Below are positions 1 to 7,937 of a stretch of DNA of 43,866 nucleotides, one piece after another. The position numbers were made by a program, and so were the translations under genes. Within the stretch, counting starts at the first letter, position 1, and each line of letters opens with the position of its first letter. Below the pieces are notes generated by a model. It was not told the DNA's origin. It ran no database searches and saw only the letters and a list, made by a program, of their open reading frames with translations. The stretch is taken from positions 1-43,866 of the forward strand of contig DBXX01000007.1 of NCBI GenBank assembly GCA_002309675.1. Direction: 5' to 3'. Origin of the DNA: Lachnospiraceae bacterium UBA1201 (GTDB taxonomy: Bacteria; Bacillota; Clostridia; Lachnospirales; Lachnospiraceae).

Positions 1-464
1 CCCTTACCGTTTCGAAACGAAAACGAGAACGAGTCGCCGTCCATCGCGCCTTCCACACGTGTATTAAATCCGTCCCAGGAGTCACCGTCGTATCGGTCAA
101 TGATCTCCGTCACGCGATCGAAGAACGCGTCGTCTACCTCAAACGTCTTCGCATTCTCCCGCTTCACGCCGGTCAGCCGCATGGATGCCGTGAGTTTCCC
201 TTCCGCCTCCGTGATCATCAGATCACAGCCGGACAGGTACGCCATTCCGCTCGTTGAGTAAGAGAAATACCGGGTGTTCGGATCGGTGAGCGACGGGTTC
301 ATCCCCATCATACCCATCATCCCCATTCCGACAAAACCGGTTGCAGGTTTGCCTGCGGGCGCCGGCGCTGATTCCTCAGTATACAGTTTCGCTCCGCACT
401 CCGGGCAGAACTTTCCCCCGTCCTCCAACTTATATCCACAGTCCGGGCAATACTTATACTGCAT
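1..464 (-). CDS. Zinc-ribbon protein, C-terminus outside the window
   Basis: A minus-strand reading frame starts at ATG 464-462 and stays open to the left edge, giving about 154 visible residues. AAGGAG at 474-479 is a good ribosome-binding site for this start. The N-terminus is a zinc ribbon with two CPxCG knuckles (CPDCGYKL and CPECGAKL, residues 6-28). A short Ala/Pro segment and a Met/Gly-rich stretch of repeated GM pairs follow (about residues 38-55). The rest is a soluble alpha/beta-looking region with no motif I recognise. It resembles the zinc-ribbon-plus-unknown-domain proteins common in Clostridia, and its function is unknown. It is divergent from the next gene, with the shared intergenic region at 465-647. 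Confidence 0.75.
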   Translation of the reverse strand, partial: MQYKYCPDCGYKLEDGGKFCPECGAKLYTEESAPAPAGKPATGFVGMGMMGMMGMNPSLTDPNTRYFSYSTSGMAYLSGCDLMITEAEGKLTASMRLTGVKRENAKTFEVDDAFFDRVTEIIDRYDGDSWDGFNTRVEGAMDGDSFSFSFRNGK

Positions 465-544
465 CTTCGCGTCTCCTTTATCATTTATGTAGTTTCATTA
501 TCCTTCGAACCCCTGAAAAAGTCAATAAATTTTGCTGTTTTTCG

Positions 545-573
545 TTGAAATAACACTAAATATGCTTTATAAT
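545..573 (+). promoter_or_regulatory. Sigma-A-type promoter for the 648 gene
   Basis: A TTGAAA box (545-550) and a TATAAT box (568-573) are separated by 17 bases. They lie 75 bases upstream of the ATG at 648. A short GC hairpin (GGCGG-aaac-CCGCC, about 594-607) sits between promoter and ribosome-binding site. Confidence 0.75.
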
Positions 574-647
574 AGTAGTATGAGTAAAAGAGGGCGGAAA
601 CCCGCCGAGGCTCGGAATTTTAAAATCACATGAAGGAGTGTAATCGT

Positions 648-1583
648 ATGGCCGAGAAAAAAGAGACCGAAAGTGCTGAAAAGACCACTACAGCAAAGAA
701 AACCACTGCTAAGTCTTCCGGCGCTAAAGCTTCCACTGCAAAGGCTGCTGCCGATAAAGCAGAGAAAGTAGTTGGAAAAGCTTCCGAGAAAGCGGAAGCA
801 GTTGCCGAAAAGGCAGAAGAGACCGTGAAGAAAACGGCTGCAAAAGCTGCCGAAGAGAAACCTGCTGCGAAAGCATCTTCCGCGAAGTCTTCCAAGACAC
901 CGGAGAAACCTTACAGCACTGCCGGAGCCATGGAACGCCGGATCGGCGCCGTTATTTGCTGGGTGCTGGCCATCGTTTGCGAGATCTTCGCGATCTGTCT
1001 CCTCACCGGCAAACTTGAGATCACATTTATGAGCACGCTGGTTGCTGTGATCATCCTGCTTGTGATCGATCTGATTCTGGTCGTTGTCGGTTCTCTGCTT
1101 TGGAAGAAAGCGAACCACATTGACCCCGCATCGAAGAAGAATAAACTGAAATTCTTCCTGTGGAACAACATGGGCGTGATCGCCTGCATTCTGGCCTTCC
1201 TTCCGTTTATCGCCATCGCCCTGATGGATAAGGATAACCAGGATCCCCGCATGAAGAAGATCGCTACGATCGCAGCTGCGGTAGCTCTCGTGATCGGTGT
1301 ACTGTTCAGCATCGAGTGGAGCCCGATCTCCCAGGAAGAAAAAACAGCCCAGGTTAAGTATTCGGAACATGTATACTACACCCAGTGGGGTAAGAAATAC
1401 CATCTGTACAAAGACTGTTCGCACATCAACAACAGTGACAGTAAGACCGAAGCTTCCGTAGAAGAAGCCATCAACCATGGCTGCAACGGTGTCTGCAAAA
1501 CATGTGCAGGAAAATACGCTGCAGCAAACCCCGGTCAGAGTTATTTTGACATCCAGGACGCTGTTGAAGGCGGAACCAATTAA
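648..1583 (+). CDS. Membrane protein with Lys/Ala-rich histone-H1-like tail and Cys-rich C-terminal domain
   Basis: The ATG at 648 is chosen because GAAGGAG (632-638) is well spaced from it; 311 residues. Residues 1 to about 88 are a low-complexity tail of Lys, Ala, Thr, Ser and Glu (repeats such as AEKAEE and KKTAAKAA), like the tails of histone H1 or AlgP-type proteins. Four predicted membrane helices follow (about residues 95-235, in two pairs). The C-terminus carries a small metal-site-like domain with the pattern KYHLYKDCSHI...NGVCKTCAGKYA. This pattern is common at the end of Firmicutes surface or membrane proteins, where His and Cys residues probably bind zinc. No enzymatic motif is seen. 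The charged tail is probably cytosolic and could bind nucleic acid or acidic polymers, which is inference. A large stem-loop terminator follows. Confidence 0.8.
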   Translation: MAEKKETESAEKTTTAKKTTAKSSGAKASTAKAAADKAEKVVGKASEKAEAVAEKAEETVKKTAAKAAEEKPAAKASSAKSSKTPEKPYSTAGAMERRIGAVICWVLAIVCEIFAICLLTGKLEITFMSTLVAVIILLVIDLILVVVGSLLWKKANHIDPASKKNKLKFFLWNNMGVIACILAFLPFIAIALMDKDNQDPRMKKIATIAAAVALVIGVLFSIEWSPISQEEKTAQVKYSEHVYYTQWGKKYHLYKDCSHINNSDSKTEASVEEAINHGCNGVCKTCAGKYAAANPGQSYFDIQDAVEGGTN

Positions 1584-1597
1584 ATATTTCTAATCAG

Positions 1598-1671
1598 ATC
1601 CATAGGATCGTCTTCTTTGCCGGATGTTCGAATAACACATTCTGTCGAATGAGATATCCTATGGATTTTTT
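1598..1671 (+). terminator. Long-loop terminator after the 648 gene
   Basis: An 11-base perfect inverted repeat (ATCCATAGGAT at 1598-1608, ATCCTATGGAT at 1656-1666) is followed by TTTTTA. The 47-base loop can form an inner TTCGA/TCGAA hairpin. It lies between two plus-strand genes and may act as a terminator or attenuator. Confidence 0.6.
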
Positions 1672-1699
1672 ATACTCTTGATCAAAGGAGGGCATGTCC

Positions 1700-2599
1700 A
1701 TGAAGAACAAAAAACCAGTTGTGATCCGTCTTATCATCTTAACCGTCATACTTGCCATTGCGTTTACCGTCGGTTTTATCGGCAAATTCATTGACTTCGA
1801 TAACATCGACGACATCTTCGGCAACGTAAACGGCGTGAAACTGTTGTATCTCGTTTGCATGATCGCCGGCGTTCTCTTTGTAGAGACCCTGCTCGTGCTT
1901 CTGCTCGGGCTGTTCAAACCGGAAAACCACCGCGCGCGTTCCATACTCTCCATCGTTTCGAGCATGCTGAAGTACGTGACCGCGATCCTGATCCTCTGCT
2001 GGGGCTTATCGATTCTCGGAGCCAATGTCTCCACCATCGTAGCCAGTGTCGGGATCATTGCCCTGATCATCGGTTTCAGCGCTGAAAGCCTGATTGCCGA
2101 CGTCGTGACCGGCACGTTCATGCTCTTTGAAAACCAGTATAACGTCGGTGATATCGTCGAAGTCGACGGCTTCCGCGGCACGGTCAGCAACATCGGAATC
2201 CGCACCACCAGCATCACCGACCCGGGCGGAAATGTGAAGATCATCAACAACTCCGCTATGAAAAACATCCTGAACCGTTCTGATAAGACTTCCCGTAGCG
2301 TCAGCAATATTGGTATCCCTTACGCGACCGATCTGGAAAAACTGGAAGCCGCGATCCCGGAACTTATGGAAAGGATCTATGCCAACCATCAGGACATCAT
2401 GAAGGCTCCGCCGAAATACCTGGGTGTTCAGGATCTGGCCGACAGCAGTGTCGTCCTTCGCTTCGTGGTCGATGTAGATGAAAAAGACATTTACACCGGC
2501 ATGCGCGTGCTGAACCACGACCTGCTCCTCGGTTTCCGCAAACTGAGCGTAGAGGTTCCTTTCCCGCAGATGGATGTGCATCTCGACAACAAACAGTAA
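1700..2599 (+). CDS. MscS-family small-conductance mechanosensitive channel
   Basis: The start at ATG 1700 is preferred over ATG 1694: AAAGGAGG (1684-1691) is 8 bases from 1700 but only 2 from 1694. 299 residues. There are three N-terminal membrane helices (about residues 8-28, 48-72 and 85-107). The pore-lining helix follows, rich in small residues (ANVSTIVASVGIIALIIGF), then the MscS beta domain with the typical NQYNVGDIVEV and GFRGTVSNIGIRTT motifs. The cytosolic C-terminal alpha/beta domain completes the fold. Length and order fit compact Firmicutes MscS/YkuT-type channels, which open under membrane tension to release solutes on osmotic downshock. It is followed after 43 bases by the next plus-strand membrane protein, so the two may be co-transcribed. 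Confidence 0.9.
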   Translation: MKNKKPVVIRLIILTVILAIAFTVGFIGKFIDFDNIDDIFGNVNGVKLLYLVCMIAGVLFVETLLVLLLGLFKPENHRARSILSIVSSMLKYVTAILILCWGLSILGANVSTIVASVGIIALIIGFSAESLIADVVTGTFMLFENQYNVGDIVEVDGFRGTVSNIGIRTTSITDPGGNVKIINNSAMKNILNRSDKTSRSVSNIGIPYATDLEKLEAAIPELMERIYANHQDIMKAPPKYLGVQDLADSSVVLRFVVDVDEKDIYTGMRVLNHDLLLGFRKLSVEVPFPQMDVHLDNKQ

Positions 2600-2642
2600 G
2601 CTGTCCCGATTCCACATCGGTACCTGAAAGAAGGTGGCAATT

Positions 2643-4226
2643 ATGGAATATACCCGATTACCGGATGAATACAACCTACCACCGGAAGAATACCAAACTG
2701 CGCCCGAAATCTGCGAACCGGCTCCCGAATATATTTTGGATGTCCCTGCCGCCGGCCCTGTGTCCACTCCAACGGATCGCGACCGTCAGCGTAAACTCCT
2801 GCGAAAACTATGGGGGCCGGTCGCCGCAACGCTCGTGACCATCAGCATCGTATGGGCATCGTTCAACTACGATCTCTTCGGCCTCGATTTTCTGGGAAAA
2901 GACGCCGGCCCGGCGACTCCTCCCCCGGATATCTCGGTTATCATCCCGACGGAGCCGATCGATAAGCCCACAGAGCCTGTCAATACAGTCGATCCGACGC
3001 AGGCAGTGACAGAGGAACCGATCGATGAGCCGACCGAAGAACCGACCGAAACTCCCACGATCGAACCCGCACTATCAGACGAAGAGTTTATCGCAACGCT
3101 TCTGCCCTACTCCGAAGAATCGGTCAATGGCGCGGAGGAAATGGTATTATTCCAATACATCATACAGGATTGGGACGGCAATACATTGACCACAGCCCTC
3201 TCCGATCCCGACCCGGTCACCACAGTCAAAAACTGGTGTAAGGACCGCGGCCTGGTCTATAAGATGAAGTTCATGGAGGAACTCGACCGGACCCGTACCT
3301 TCCTCGGCTATAAACTGAGTGATGACGCGATCACTTCCGGAACCGGCGACAGCCCTGAGCGGCTCGTCCTGCTAAGTGGCAAGATCTATGCGGTCTACAA
3401 AGAGACGATCACCTACGAGACCCACATCAACAGCCACGGCCCCGGTTACTTTGAGATGGAAGGGGATGCAGCATTCCCGATCCTTTCGAATCTGGCTCCG
3501 GACTTCGCCGGCGCCCAGACACAGAGCGGAATACCGGAGGAATACATCCGCATGGTCATCAACGGCGAGTCACAATATCGCTATCTCGTGATTGGCGAAA
3601 CCTGGGAGAACGAGCCCTTTAATCACTCTTTGGGCGATGTTCCCGGTGCTTCCTACGATGAAGCAACGAATACATTGACCCTGGAAAACTGCACGGCGGA
3701 CGTCCTGGATGTCAACCTCATGGGCAATGGTTTCACGGTGAACCTGATCGGTGAAAACCGGATCGGTTACATCCTGGTCTATGGCTTCTACTACGGCGGC
3801 AGCATCAAATTTACCGGCACCGGATCTCTCGTTGTAAATGAAGATCAGTCGCACGATTTCGGACTGATGATCGACGCAGAGGAAAGCCAGAGTATAGTCA
3901 TGGTAGATAAGGGCGTAGATCTGGAATTCTACGGATCGAAATTTGCGATCATCATAGCCCGGACCACCATGGAAAAAGCGATCTGGTTCCTGGATAACCA
4001 AACTCTGTTATCCGGCGGCGAACGCAAAAACGGCCCTGTGATCCAGTACACCCTTCCGGTACTGGATGAAAACGGTAATTATATATTTGAAAACGGGGTA
4101 CCGCTTACGCGCTCTGTTACGATCGACGAATACTCGGAGTTTGTAGGGGAAACCTTTTACGACTACACCGTTGTAACTCCGGACGGAGATCCGGCAAAAT
4201 CCGTATTCTTTGAACCACGTGAATAA
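2643..4226 (+). CDS. Membrane-anchored extracellular protein with Pro/Thr-rich stalk and beta-rich C-terminal region
   Basis: The ATG at 2643 follows GAAGGTGG (2629-2636); 527 residues. Residues 1-55 are Pro/Glu/Tyr-rich and probably cytosolic. One membrane helix (about residues 58-78, WGPVAATLVTISIVWASF) follows. Then comes an acidic stalk of repeated PTE/EPT units (about residues 98-140), the kind of spacer that holds a domain off the membrane in Gram-positives. A globular region of unknown type follows (about 145-310). The last third contains SYDEATNTLTLENC and several short beta strands with regular Gly/Asn turns, resembling the beta-solenoid domains of clostridial cell-surface proteins. 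No catalytic motif is seen and the function is unknown. It ends just before two strong terminator hairpins. Confidence 0.7.
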   Translation: MEYTRLPDEYNLPPEEYQTAPEICEPAPEYILDVPAAGPVSTPTDRDRQRKLLRKLWGPVAATLVTISIVWASFNYDLFGLDFLGKDAGPATPPPDISVIIPTEPIDKPTEPVNTVDPTQAVTEEPIDEPTEEPTETPTIEPALSDEEFIATLLPYSEESVNGAEEMVLFQYIIQDWDGNTLTTALSDPDPVTTVKNWCKDRGLVYKMKFMEELDRTRTFLGYKLSDDAITSGTGDSPERLVLLSGKIYAVYKETITYETHINSHGPGYFEMEGDAAFPILSNLAPDFAGAQTQSGIPEEYIRMVINGESQYRYLVIGETWENEPFNHSLGDVPGASYDEATNTLTLENCTADVLDVNLMGNGFTVNLIGENRIGYILVYGFYYGGSIKFTGTGSLVVNEDQSHDFGLMIDAEESQSIVMVDKGVDLEFYGSKFAIIIARTTMEKAIWFLDNQTLLSGGERKNGPVIQYTLPVLDENGNYIFENGVPLTRSVTIDEYSEFVGETFYDYTVVTPDGDPAKSVFFEPRE

Positions 4227-4252
4227 GAGGCGATTATCGCCTACTACACTTT

Positions 4253-4286
4253 GCGGGGGCCCACTGCATACGCAGCGGGCCCCCGC
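4253..4286 (+). terminator. GC-rich hairpin after the 2643 gene
   Basis: A 10-base perfect stem, GCGGGGGCCC at 4253-4262 with GGGCCCCCGC at 4277-4286. No U-run follows directly, so it probably works with the AT-rich hairpin at 4333-4363. Confidence 0.6.
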
Positions 4287-4332
4287 ATGATTCACCGATG
4301 CTATTGTTTTTCGTTCTGTTTGTGTATGATCA

Positions 4333-4369
4333 AACTTGTTTGTTCAAGTTGAACAAACAAGTTTTTTAA
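4333..4369. terminator. Bidirectional terminator between convergent genes
   Basis: A 14-base perfect stem (AACTTGTTTGTTCA at 4333-4346, pairing with 4350-4363) has a 3-base loop and is followed by a T-run on the plus strand. It directly abuts the stop codon of the minus-strand histidine kinase and lies between the two converging transcription units. Confidence 0.85.
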
Positions 4370-5265
4370 ATCTCGATAAGGATCGCAAATACTCCCTTCT
4401 CCGCTTCCGCCCGGATCTTACCGCCGAGCAGTTCGGTGAACTGTTTCGCAATCGCAAGCCCCAGGCCGGAGCTGCCGTTCGTACGGGAAATGTCCGTCGT
4501 GTAGAACTCATCGAAGACGCGTGATGCATCGATTGCCTCCGGGCACGGATTGGTGAAACTCAGCCGGTATCCCGCCTCCGTCTTCTCAGCGCGGATCGTC
4601 AGATCCCCGACGCCGTGCTTCTTCGCGTTTCCGATCAGGTTATCAAAGATACGCATGAGCATCGCATTATTTGAGTCCAGCATCCATTTGCGGCCCTCAC
4701 ACTGCAGGTCGATGCTCCGCCCTGCGGCGCTGAAATCGTCGTAAGCATGCGAGACCGCTTCCTCCAACGTCTGAACCAGATTGATCGGCTCCATCTTCGG
4801 TTTTTCTCCGCGGGAAATGACCGACGAAAACTCGAAGAAGGCATTGATCAGTTCCTCCAGACGAACCAGACGTCGGCGTACGATCTCGAGCTCCCGCTCT
4901 TTTTCCTCCTCCGGCAGGTCCGAATCTAACACAAGGTTCATGTAGCCCATGGCGGACGTCAGCGGCGTCCGCAGGTCGTGGGAAATGTTGGTCAGCATCT
5001 GATCCAACGTATGGTTGCGATGCGCATATTCCACGCGGTTTTTCTGCATGCGTTCCAGAAGGGAATTGACCGTCATGACCAGATCCGCCCCGAGTCCGTT
5101 CGTCGTATGGACCAACTGGTTCGTCGGCACGTCGATCAGCCCGGACAACTGCGTGTCTATGCTTTTCATCTCCTTACGCTGCTGCAGAAACAGAACGAGA
5201 AATACGGCGCCTGCCACAAAGCAAACCGCCGCCAGAATGATCATGATCACAGTCAATGTGTCCAT
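4366..5265 (-). CDS. Sensor histidine kinase of an ABC-transporter-linked two-component system
   Basis: ATG at 5265 is preceded by AAGGGGGT; 299 residues. One N-terminal membrane helix (about 5-27) and a short linker precede a HisKA dimerisation domain with the phosphorylated His in NISHDLRTPLTS (His96). The HATPase domain follows: N box DNLIGNAKKH, and G boxes around GSSGLGLAIAKQ. The minimal sensing region, with almost no extracellular loop, is like the small kinases that sense through a partner ABC permease (BceS/intramembrane-sensing type). It is separated from its regulator by the transporter genes: order regulator, ATPase, permease, kinase, all on the minus strand. An 87-base gap containing a stable hairpin precedes it. 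Confidence 0.9.
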   Translation of the reverse strand: MDTLTVIMIILAAVCFVAGAVFLVLFLQQRKEMKSIDTQLSGLIDVPTNQLVHTTNGLGADLVMTVNSLLERMQKNRVEYAHRNHTLDQMLTNISHDLRTPLTSAMGYMNLVLDSDLPEEEKERELEIVRRRLVRLEELINAFFEFSSVISRGEKPKMEPINLVQTLEEAVSHAYDDFSAAGRSIDLQCEGRKWMLDSNNAMLMRIFDNLIGNAKKHGVGDLTIRAEKTEAGYRLSFTNPCPEAIDASRVFDEFYTTDISRTNGSSGLGLAIAKQFTELLGGKIRAEAEKGVFAILIEI

Positions 5266-5305
5266 AGGCACCCCCTTTTGTTTCCCTTTTTAAGAAAATG
5301 CGAAA

Positions 5306-5335
5306 GCACTTGCCGGAGAGATCCCCGGCAAATGC
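5306..5335 (-). other. Intergenic hairpin between permease and kinase genes
   Basis: A long imperfect inverted repeat (GCACTTGCCGG...CCGGCAAATGC) lies between the permease stop and the kinase start. On the minus strand it is followed by a broken U-rich stretch. It may be a partial terminator or an mRNA stabiliser lowering kinase expression relative to the transporter. Confidence 0.5.
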
Positions 5336-5352
5336 CACCGCTGATATATGGT

Positions 5353-6123
5353 TTACAGTTCGCGCTTCTTAAACGAACGATAGCCGATCACGAAGGATAT
5401 AACAGTGATCGCGAAGCAGCCGATCATAACGTTACGGAAGTAGCCGGCTCCCGGATCGATGCCGCCGCCCAGATTATACATGACCGTACTCAGCTCGTAC
5501 TTTACGATCTTCAACAGGACGTCGATATTCTTTAATCCCGGGATGTTCATGCAGATTCCGAGGATCACCTCAAACAGGAAGGGGAGCAGGATCATCACTG
5601 AGTTATACGCAGCGCCCTTCCGCATCAGGAAGGCAGCCATCACGAACACGCTCAGAAGCATCAGGATCACCGGAACCTGGCTCATAACGCGGGTCAGGAA
5701 CAGGCCGAAGTCCGCTCTCGGATTATTGGGACGGATTATTATGTACAGGCCGTAGAAGCCGATATTGACCACCAGGAACACCAGAAGTCCGTAGCCCACG
5801 CAGATCACATACTTATAGATGAAGTAGCGTCCCTTGCTGGTCGCCGAGCTGATCGTATTCTTTACGATACGATCGGTAAACTCACCAATGATGATCGAGA
5901 AGATCGGCATCAGAAGCAGAAAATAAAAGTTAAAGTTACCCATCACAAACATGATGTCTTTGGAATAAGTCACCATTTCATCAATGCCGATACCCAGTCC
6001 GATGGTGCCGATGCTGTTCGTAGCCAGATCCAACCCGATGATCAGGAGGATCAATCCCCAGAAAATATAAAAACCTTTAGTTTTGGTAAGGCGGTATTTC
6101 TCCGCGCGAATCATGTTGATCAT
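5353..6123 (-). CDS. ABC-2-type transporter permease
   Basis: 256 residues with about six hydrophobic helices (near residues 18-36, 55-75, 105-125, 145-165, 170-195 and 225-245). The start AEKYRLTKTKGFYIFWG is typical of BcrB/lantibiotic-immunity permeases (an amphipathic N-terminus, then TM1). Its ATG overlaps the stop of the ATPase gene by four bases (ATGA), so the two proteins are translationally coupled and should form one transporter. Families of this kind export or detoxify peptide antibiotics, or serve as membrane-stress transporters. The substrate cannot be told from sequence. Confidence 0.85.
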   Translation of the reverse strand: MINMIRAEKYRLTKTKGFYIFWGLILLIIGLDLATNSIGTIGLGIGIDEMVTYSKDIMFVMGNFNFYFLLLMPIFSIIIGEFTDRIVKNTISSATSKGRYFIYKYVICVGYGLLVFLVVNIGFYGLYIIIRPNNPRADFGLFLTRVMSQVPVILMLLSVFVMAAFLMRKGAAYNSVMILLPFLFEVILGICMNIPGLKNIDVLLKIVKYELSTVMYNLGGGIDPGAGYFRNVMIGCFAITVISFVIGYRSFKKREL

Positions 6124-7037
6124 CTTCCTTCCTCCTCGATCACTTTCTTGAAATATTCTTCCAGTGTAATTCCGGTCTCGTAGATCGCCGATACATCAAT
6201 ATTATTCTGTACGAGCGAGCGGTTGATCCGCGCCCGTTCGAGATGTTCGTCGTACACACGGATCTCCGTGTTATCGATGACTTTAAAGTTACGAATACCG
6301 TAATTCTGTTCCAGGAGGACGGCCGTACCCTTGACGTCGCTGACGTGAAGCACGGTCGCACGGCTGCATTCATTGTCCAGTTCTTCTTTTGAAAGCTCTT
6401 TGAGCACGCGTCCGTTGTCAATGATCAGGAAGCGGTTTGCCAGAGCGTACAGCTCGGACAGGATGTGGCTGGAGATCATCAGCGTCATGCCACGCTCACG
6501 GCTCAGCATGTGGAAGGTGTCGCGAAGCTCCGCGATACCGATCGGGTCCAGGCCGTTGATCGGCTCATCGAGAACGACCAGGTCCGGGTTATCCAAAATG
6601 GCAAATGCGATACCGAGGCGCTGCTTCATGCCCAGGGAAAAAGTCTTGAATTTCTTTCCCTTAGCTTCCTCCAGACCAACGAACGAAAGCACTTCATCGA
6701 TCTTCCTGATATCTGCAATTCCCTTCTGATAGCAATAGTAGCGAAGGTTCTGATAGGCGGTCATGTTCTCGAAGAACGCGGGGTTCTCGATCAGACATCC
6801 GACCCGGTTGCGGATCGGCGCCGCCTCTTTCGACTTCTTTCCGAAGATCTCATAATCTCCGGAGGTCTGGTCCGTCAGACCGGTAAGTATCTTCATAGCT
6901 GTCGTCTTACCGGCTCCGTTGCGACCGATCAGGCCGTAGATATCGCCCTGATAAACGGTCATGTTCGCATTCTCGAGCGCCGTAAACGAACCATATTTCT
7001 TAGTAAGGTTATGCGTCTGGATCACTGCATCGCGCAT
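6120..7037 (-). CDS. ABC transporter ATP-binding protein, BcrA/lantibiotic-export type
   Basis: ATG 7037 is chosen because GGAGGA (about 7048-7053) precedes it; 305 residues. Walker A is GRNGAGKT (38-45), the signature is SLGMKQR (134-140) and Walker B is LVVLDE (153-158) followed by PINGLDP. A C-terminal extension of about 80 residues after the nucleotide-binding domain fits the BcrA/CcmA subfamily. It forms an operon with the permease (4-base overlap) and kinase downstream. A promoter region with three TTAAG repeats lies directly upstream, between it and the response regulator gene, suggesting its own regulator controls it. Confidence 0.92.
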   Translation of the reverse strand: MRDAVIQTHNLTKKYGSFTALENANMTVYQGDIYGLIGRNGAGKTTAMKILTGLTDQTSGDYEIFGKKSKEAAPIRNRVGCLIENPAFFENMTAYQNLRYYCYQKGIADIRKIDEVLSFVGLEEAKGKKFKTFSLGMKQRLGIAFAILDNPDLVVLDEPINGLDPIGIAELRDTFHMLSRERGMTLMISSHILSELYALANRFLIIDNGRVLKELSKEELDNECSRATVLHVSDVKGTAVLLEQNYGIRNFKVIDNTEIRVYDEHLERARINRSLVQNNIDVSAIYETGITLEEYFKKVIEEEGR

Positions 7038-7094
7038 GGTGTTTCTTTCCTCCTTAAGTCTCGGCATTGCCGTGTGTTTGTTTCTTACATGTAC

Positions 7095-7149
7095 ATCATA
7101 ACAGCCATGTCTAAACAAACCCTTAAGTAAAATCTTAATTATGTCTTAA
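7095..7149 (-). promoter_or_regulatory. Candidate response-regulator operator and promoter of the ABC transporter operon
   Basis: On the minus strand, three TTAAG elements (plus-strand CTTAA at 7145-7149, 7134-7138 and 7122-7126) are spaced 11 and 12 bases apart. A TATGAT -10 box (7095-7100) follows 21 bases after the last repeat, with no good -35 box. Direct repeats with about one helical turn between them are the usual binding sites of OmpR/PhoB-type regulators, and CiaR sites have a similar TTTAAG-N5-TTTAAG form. Autoregulation by the adjacent regulator is inference. Confidence 0.6.
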
Positions 7150-7159
7150 GGATGAATTT

Positions 7160-7843
7160 CTATTTCTTAAGCCGATACCCGATGCCCCAGACGGTCTCGA
7201 TATACTCTTCGTCCGGGTTGCATTCCTTTAACTTTTTGCGCAGTTTACTGATATGTACATTCAGCGCGTTATCATCCACGCCGTCGTCGTAGTTCCAGAT
7301 CGAATCATAGATCATGCTCTTCGTGCAGGTGCGGTTCCGGTTGCGAACCAGAAGTTCGAGCAGTGAATACTCGATCGCGGTCAGATCCGCGTTCTTTCCG
7401 GCGCAGAGCACCGAATAGTCGTCCGTGTGGATCTCCAGATCCTTAAACTTAAGCACATCTGCCTGTGCGGGCAATGCAGCCTGCCCCGCCGCGCGCAGCC
7501 GAGCCACGATCCGGGCCAGCAGCTCCTCGTTCTGGAACGGTTTCGTCACATAGTCGTCCGCCCCCAGCGACAGAAGATCCACCTTCGAGCCGACATCCGT
7601 GATCGCGCTCATCACGATCACCGGCGCCTGCGATTTCTCCTTGATCTCCTCCAGGATCTCGCTCCCGTTCTTTCCGGGCAGCATCAGGTCCAGCAACGTC
7701 AGATCTACGGAGCGGTCGCACACCAAAAGTGCCTCCGTTCCGGAATACGCGCTGACGGTCTCATACCCGTTTTTTGCCAGCAAGATCCGCAGCACATCCT
7801 GGATCTGCACATCATCTTCCACGATCAAAATCTTCGGTGACAT
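7160..7843 (-). CDS. OmpR/PhoB-family response regulator
   Basis: 227 residues. The receiver domain (about 1-118) has acidic residues ED at 9-10, the phosphorylated Asp52 in LTLLDLMLPG, the conserved Thr/Ser region VMSA and the Lys in DDYVTKPF. The C-terminal winged-helix DNA-binding domain (about 130-227) ends with the typical IETVWGIGYRLKK. It is the cognate regulator of the kinase at 4366-5265, with the transporter genes between them. An AAGG-containing purine-rich site precedes ATG 7843. No clear promoter is seen in the 94 bases upstream (7844-7937). Confidence 0.93.
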   Translation of the reverse strand: MSPKILIVEDDVQIQDVLRILLAKNGYETVSAYSGTEALLVCDRSVDLTLLDLMLPGKNGSEILEEIKEKSQAPVIVMSAITDVGSKVDLLSLGADDYVTKPFQNEELLARIVARLRAAGQAALPAQADVLKFKDLEIHTDDYSVLCAGKNADLTAIEYSLLELLVRNRNRTCTKSMIYDSIWNYDDGVDDNALNVHISKLRKKLKECNPDEEYIETVWGIGYRLKK

Positions 7844-7937
7844 TCCTTATCCCCTTTTTCCAACTCCTATCTATATTATGCATTCCTATAAATAGTTTAT
7901 TAAATCTTTCCTAGAACATATAACATCAAATCCACGT

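Noticed and set aside
567..1478. 303-codon minus-strand frame opposite the Lys/Ala-rich gene
   Set aside because: Its Phe/Ser/Gly-rich sequence is the mirror of the Lys/Ala repeats; the plus-strand gene has promoter, ribosome-binding site and domains.
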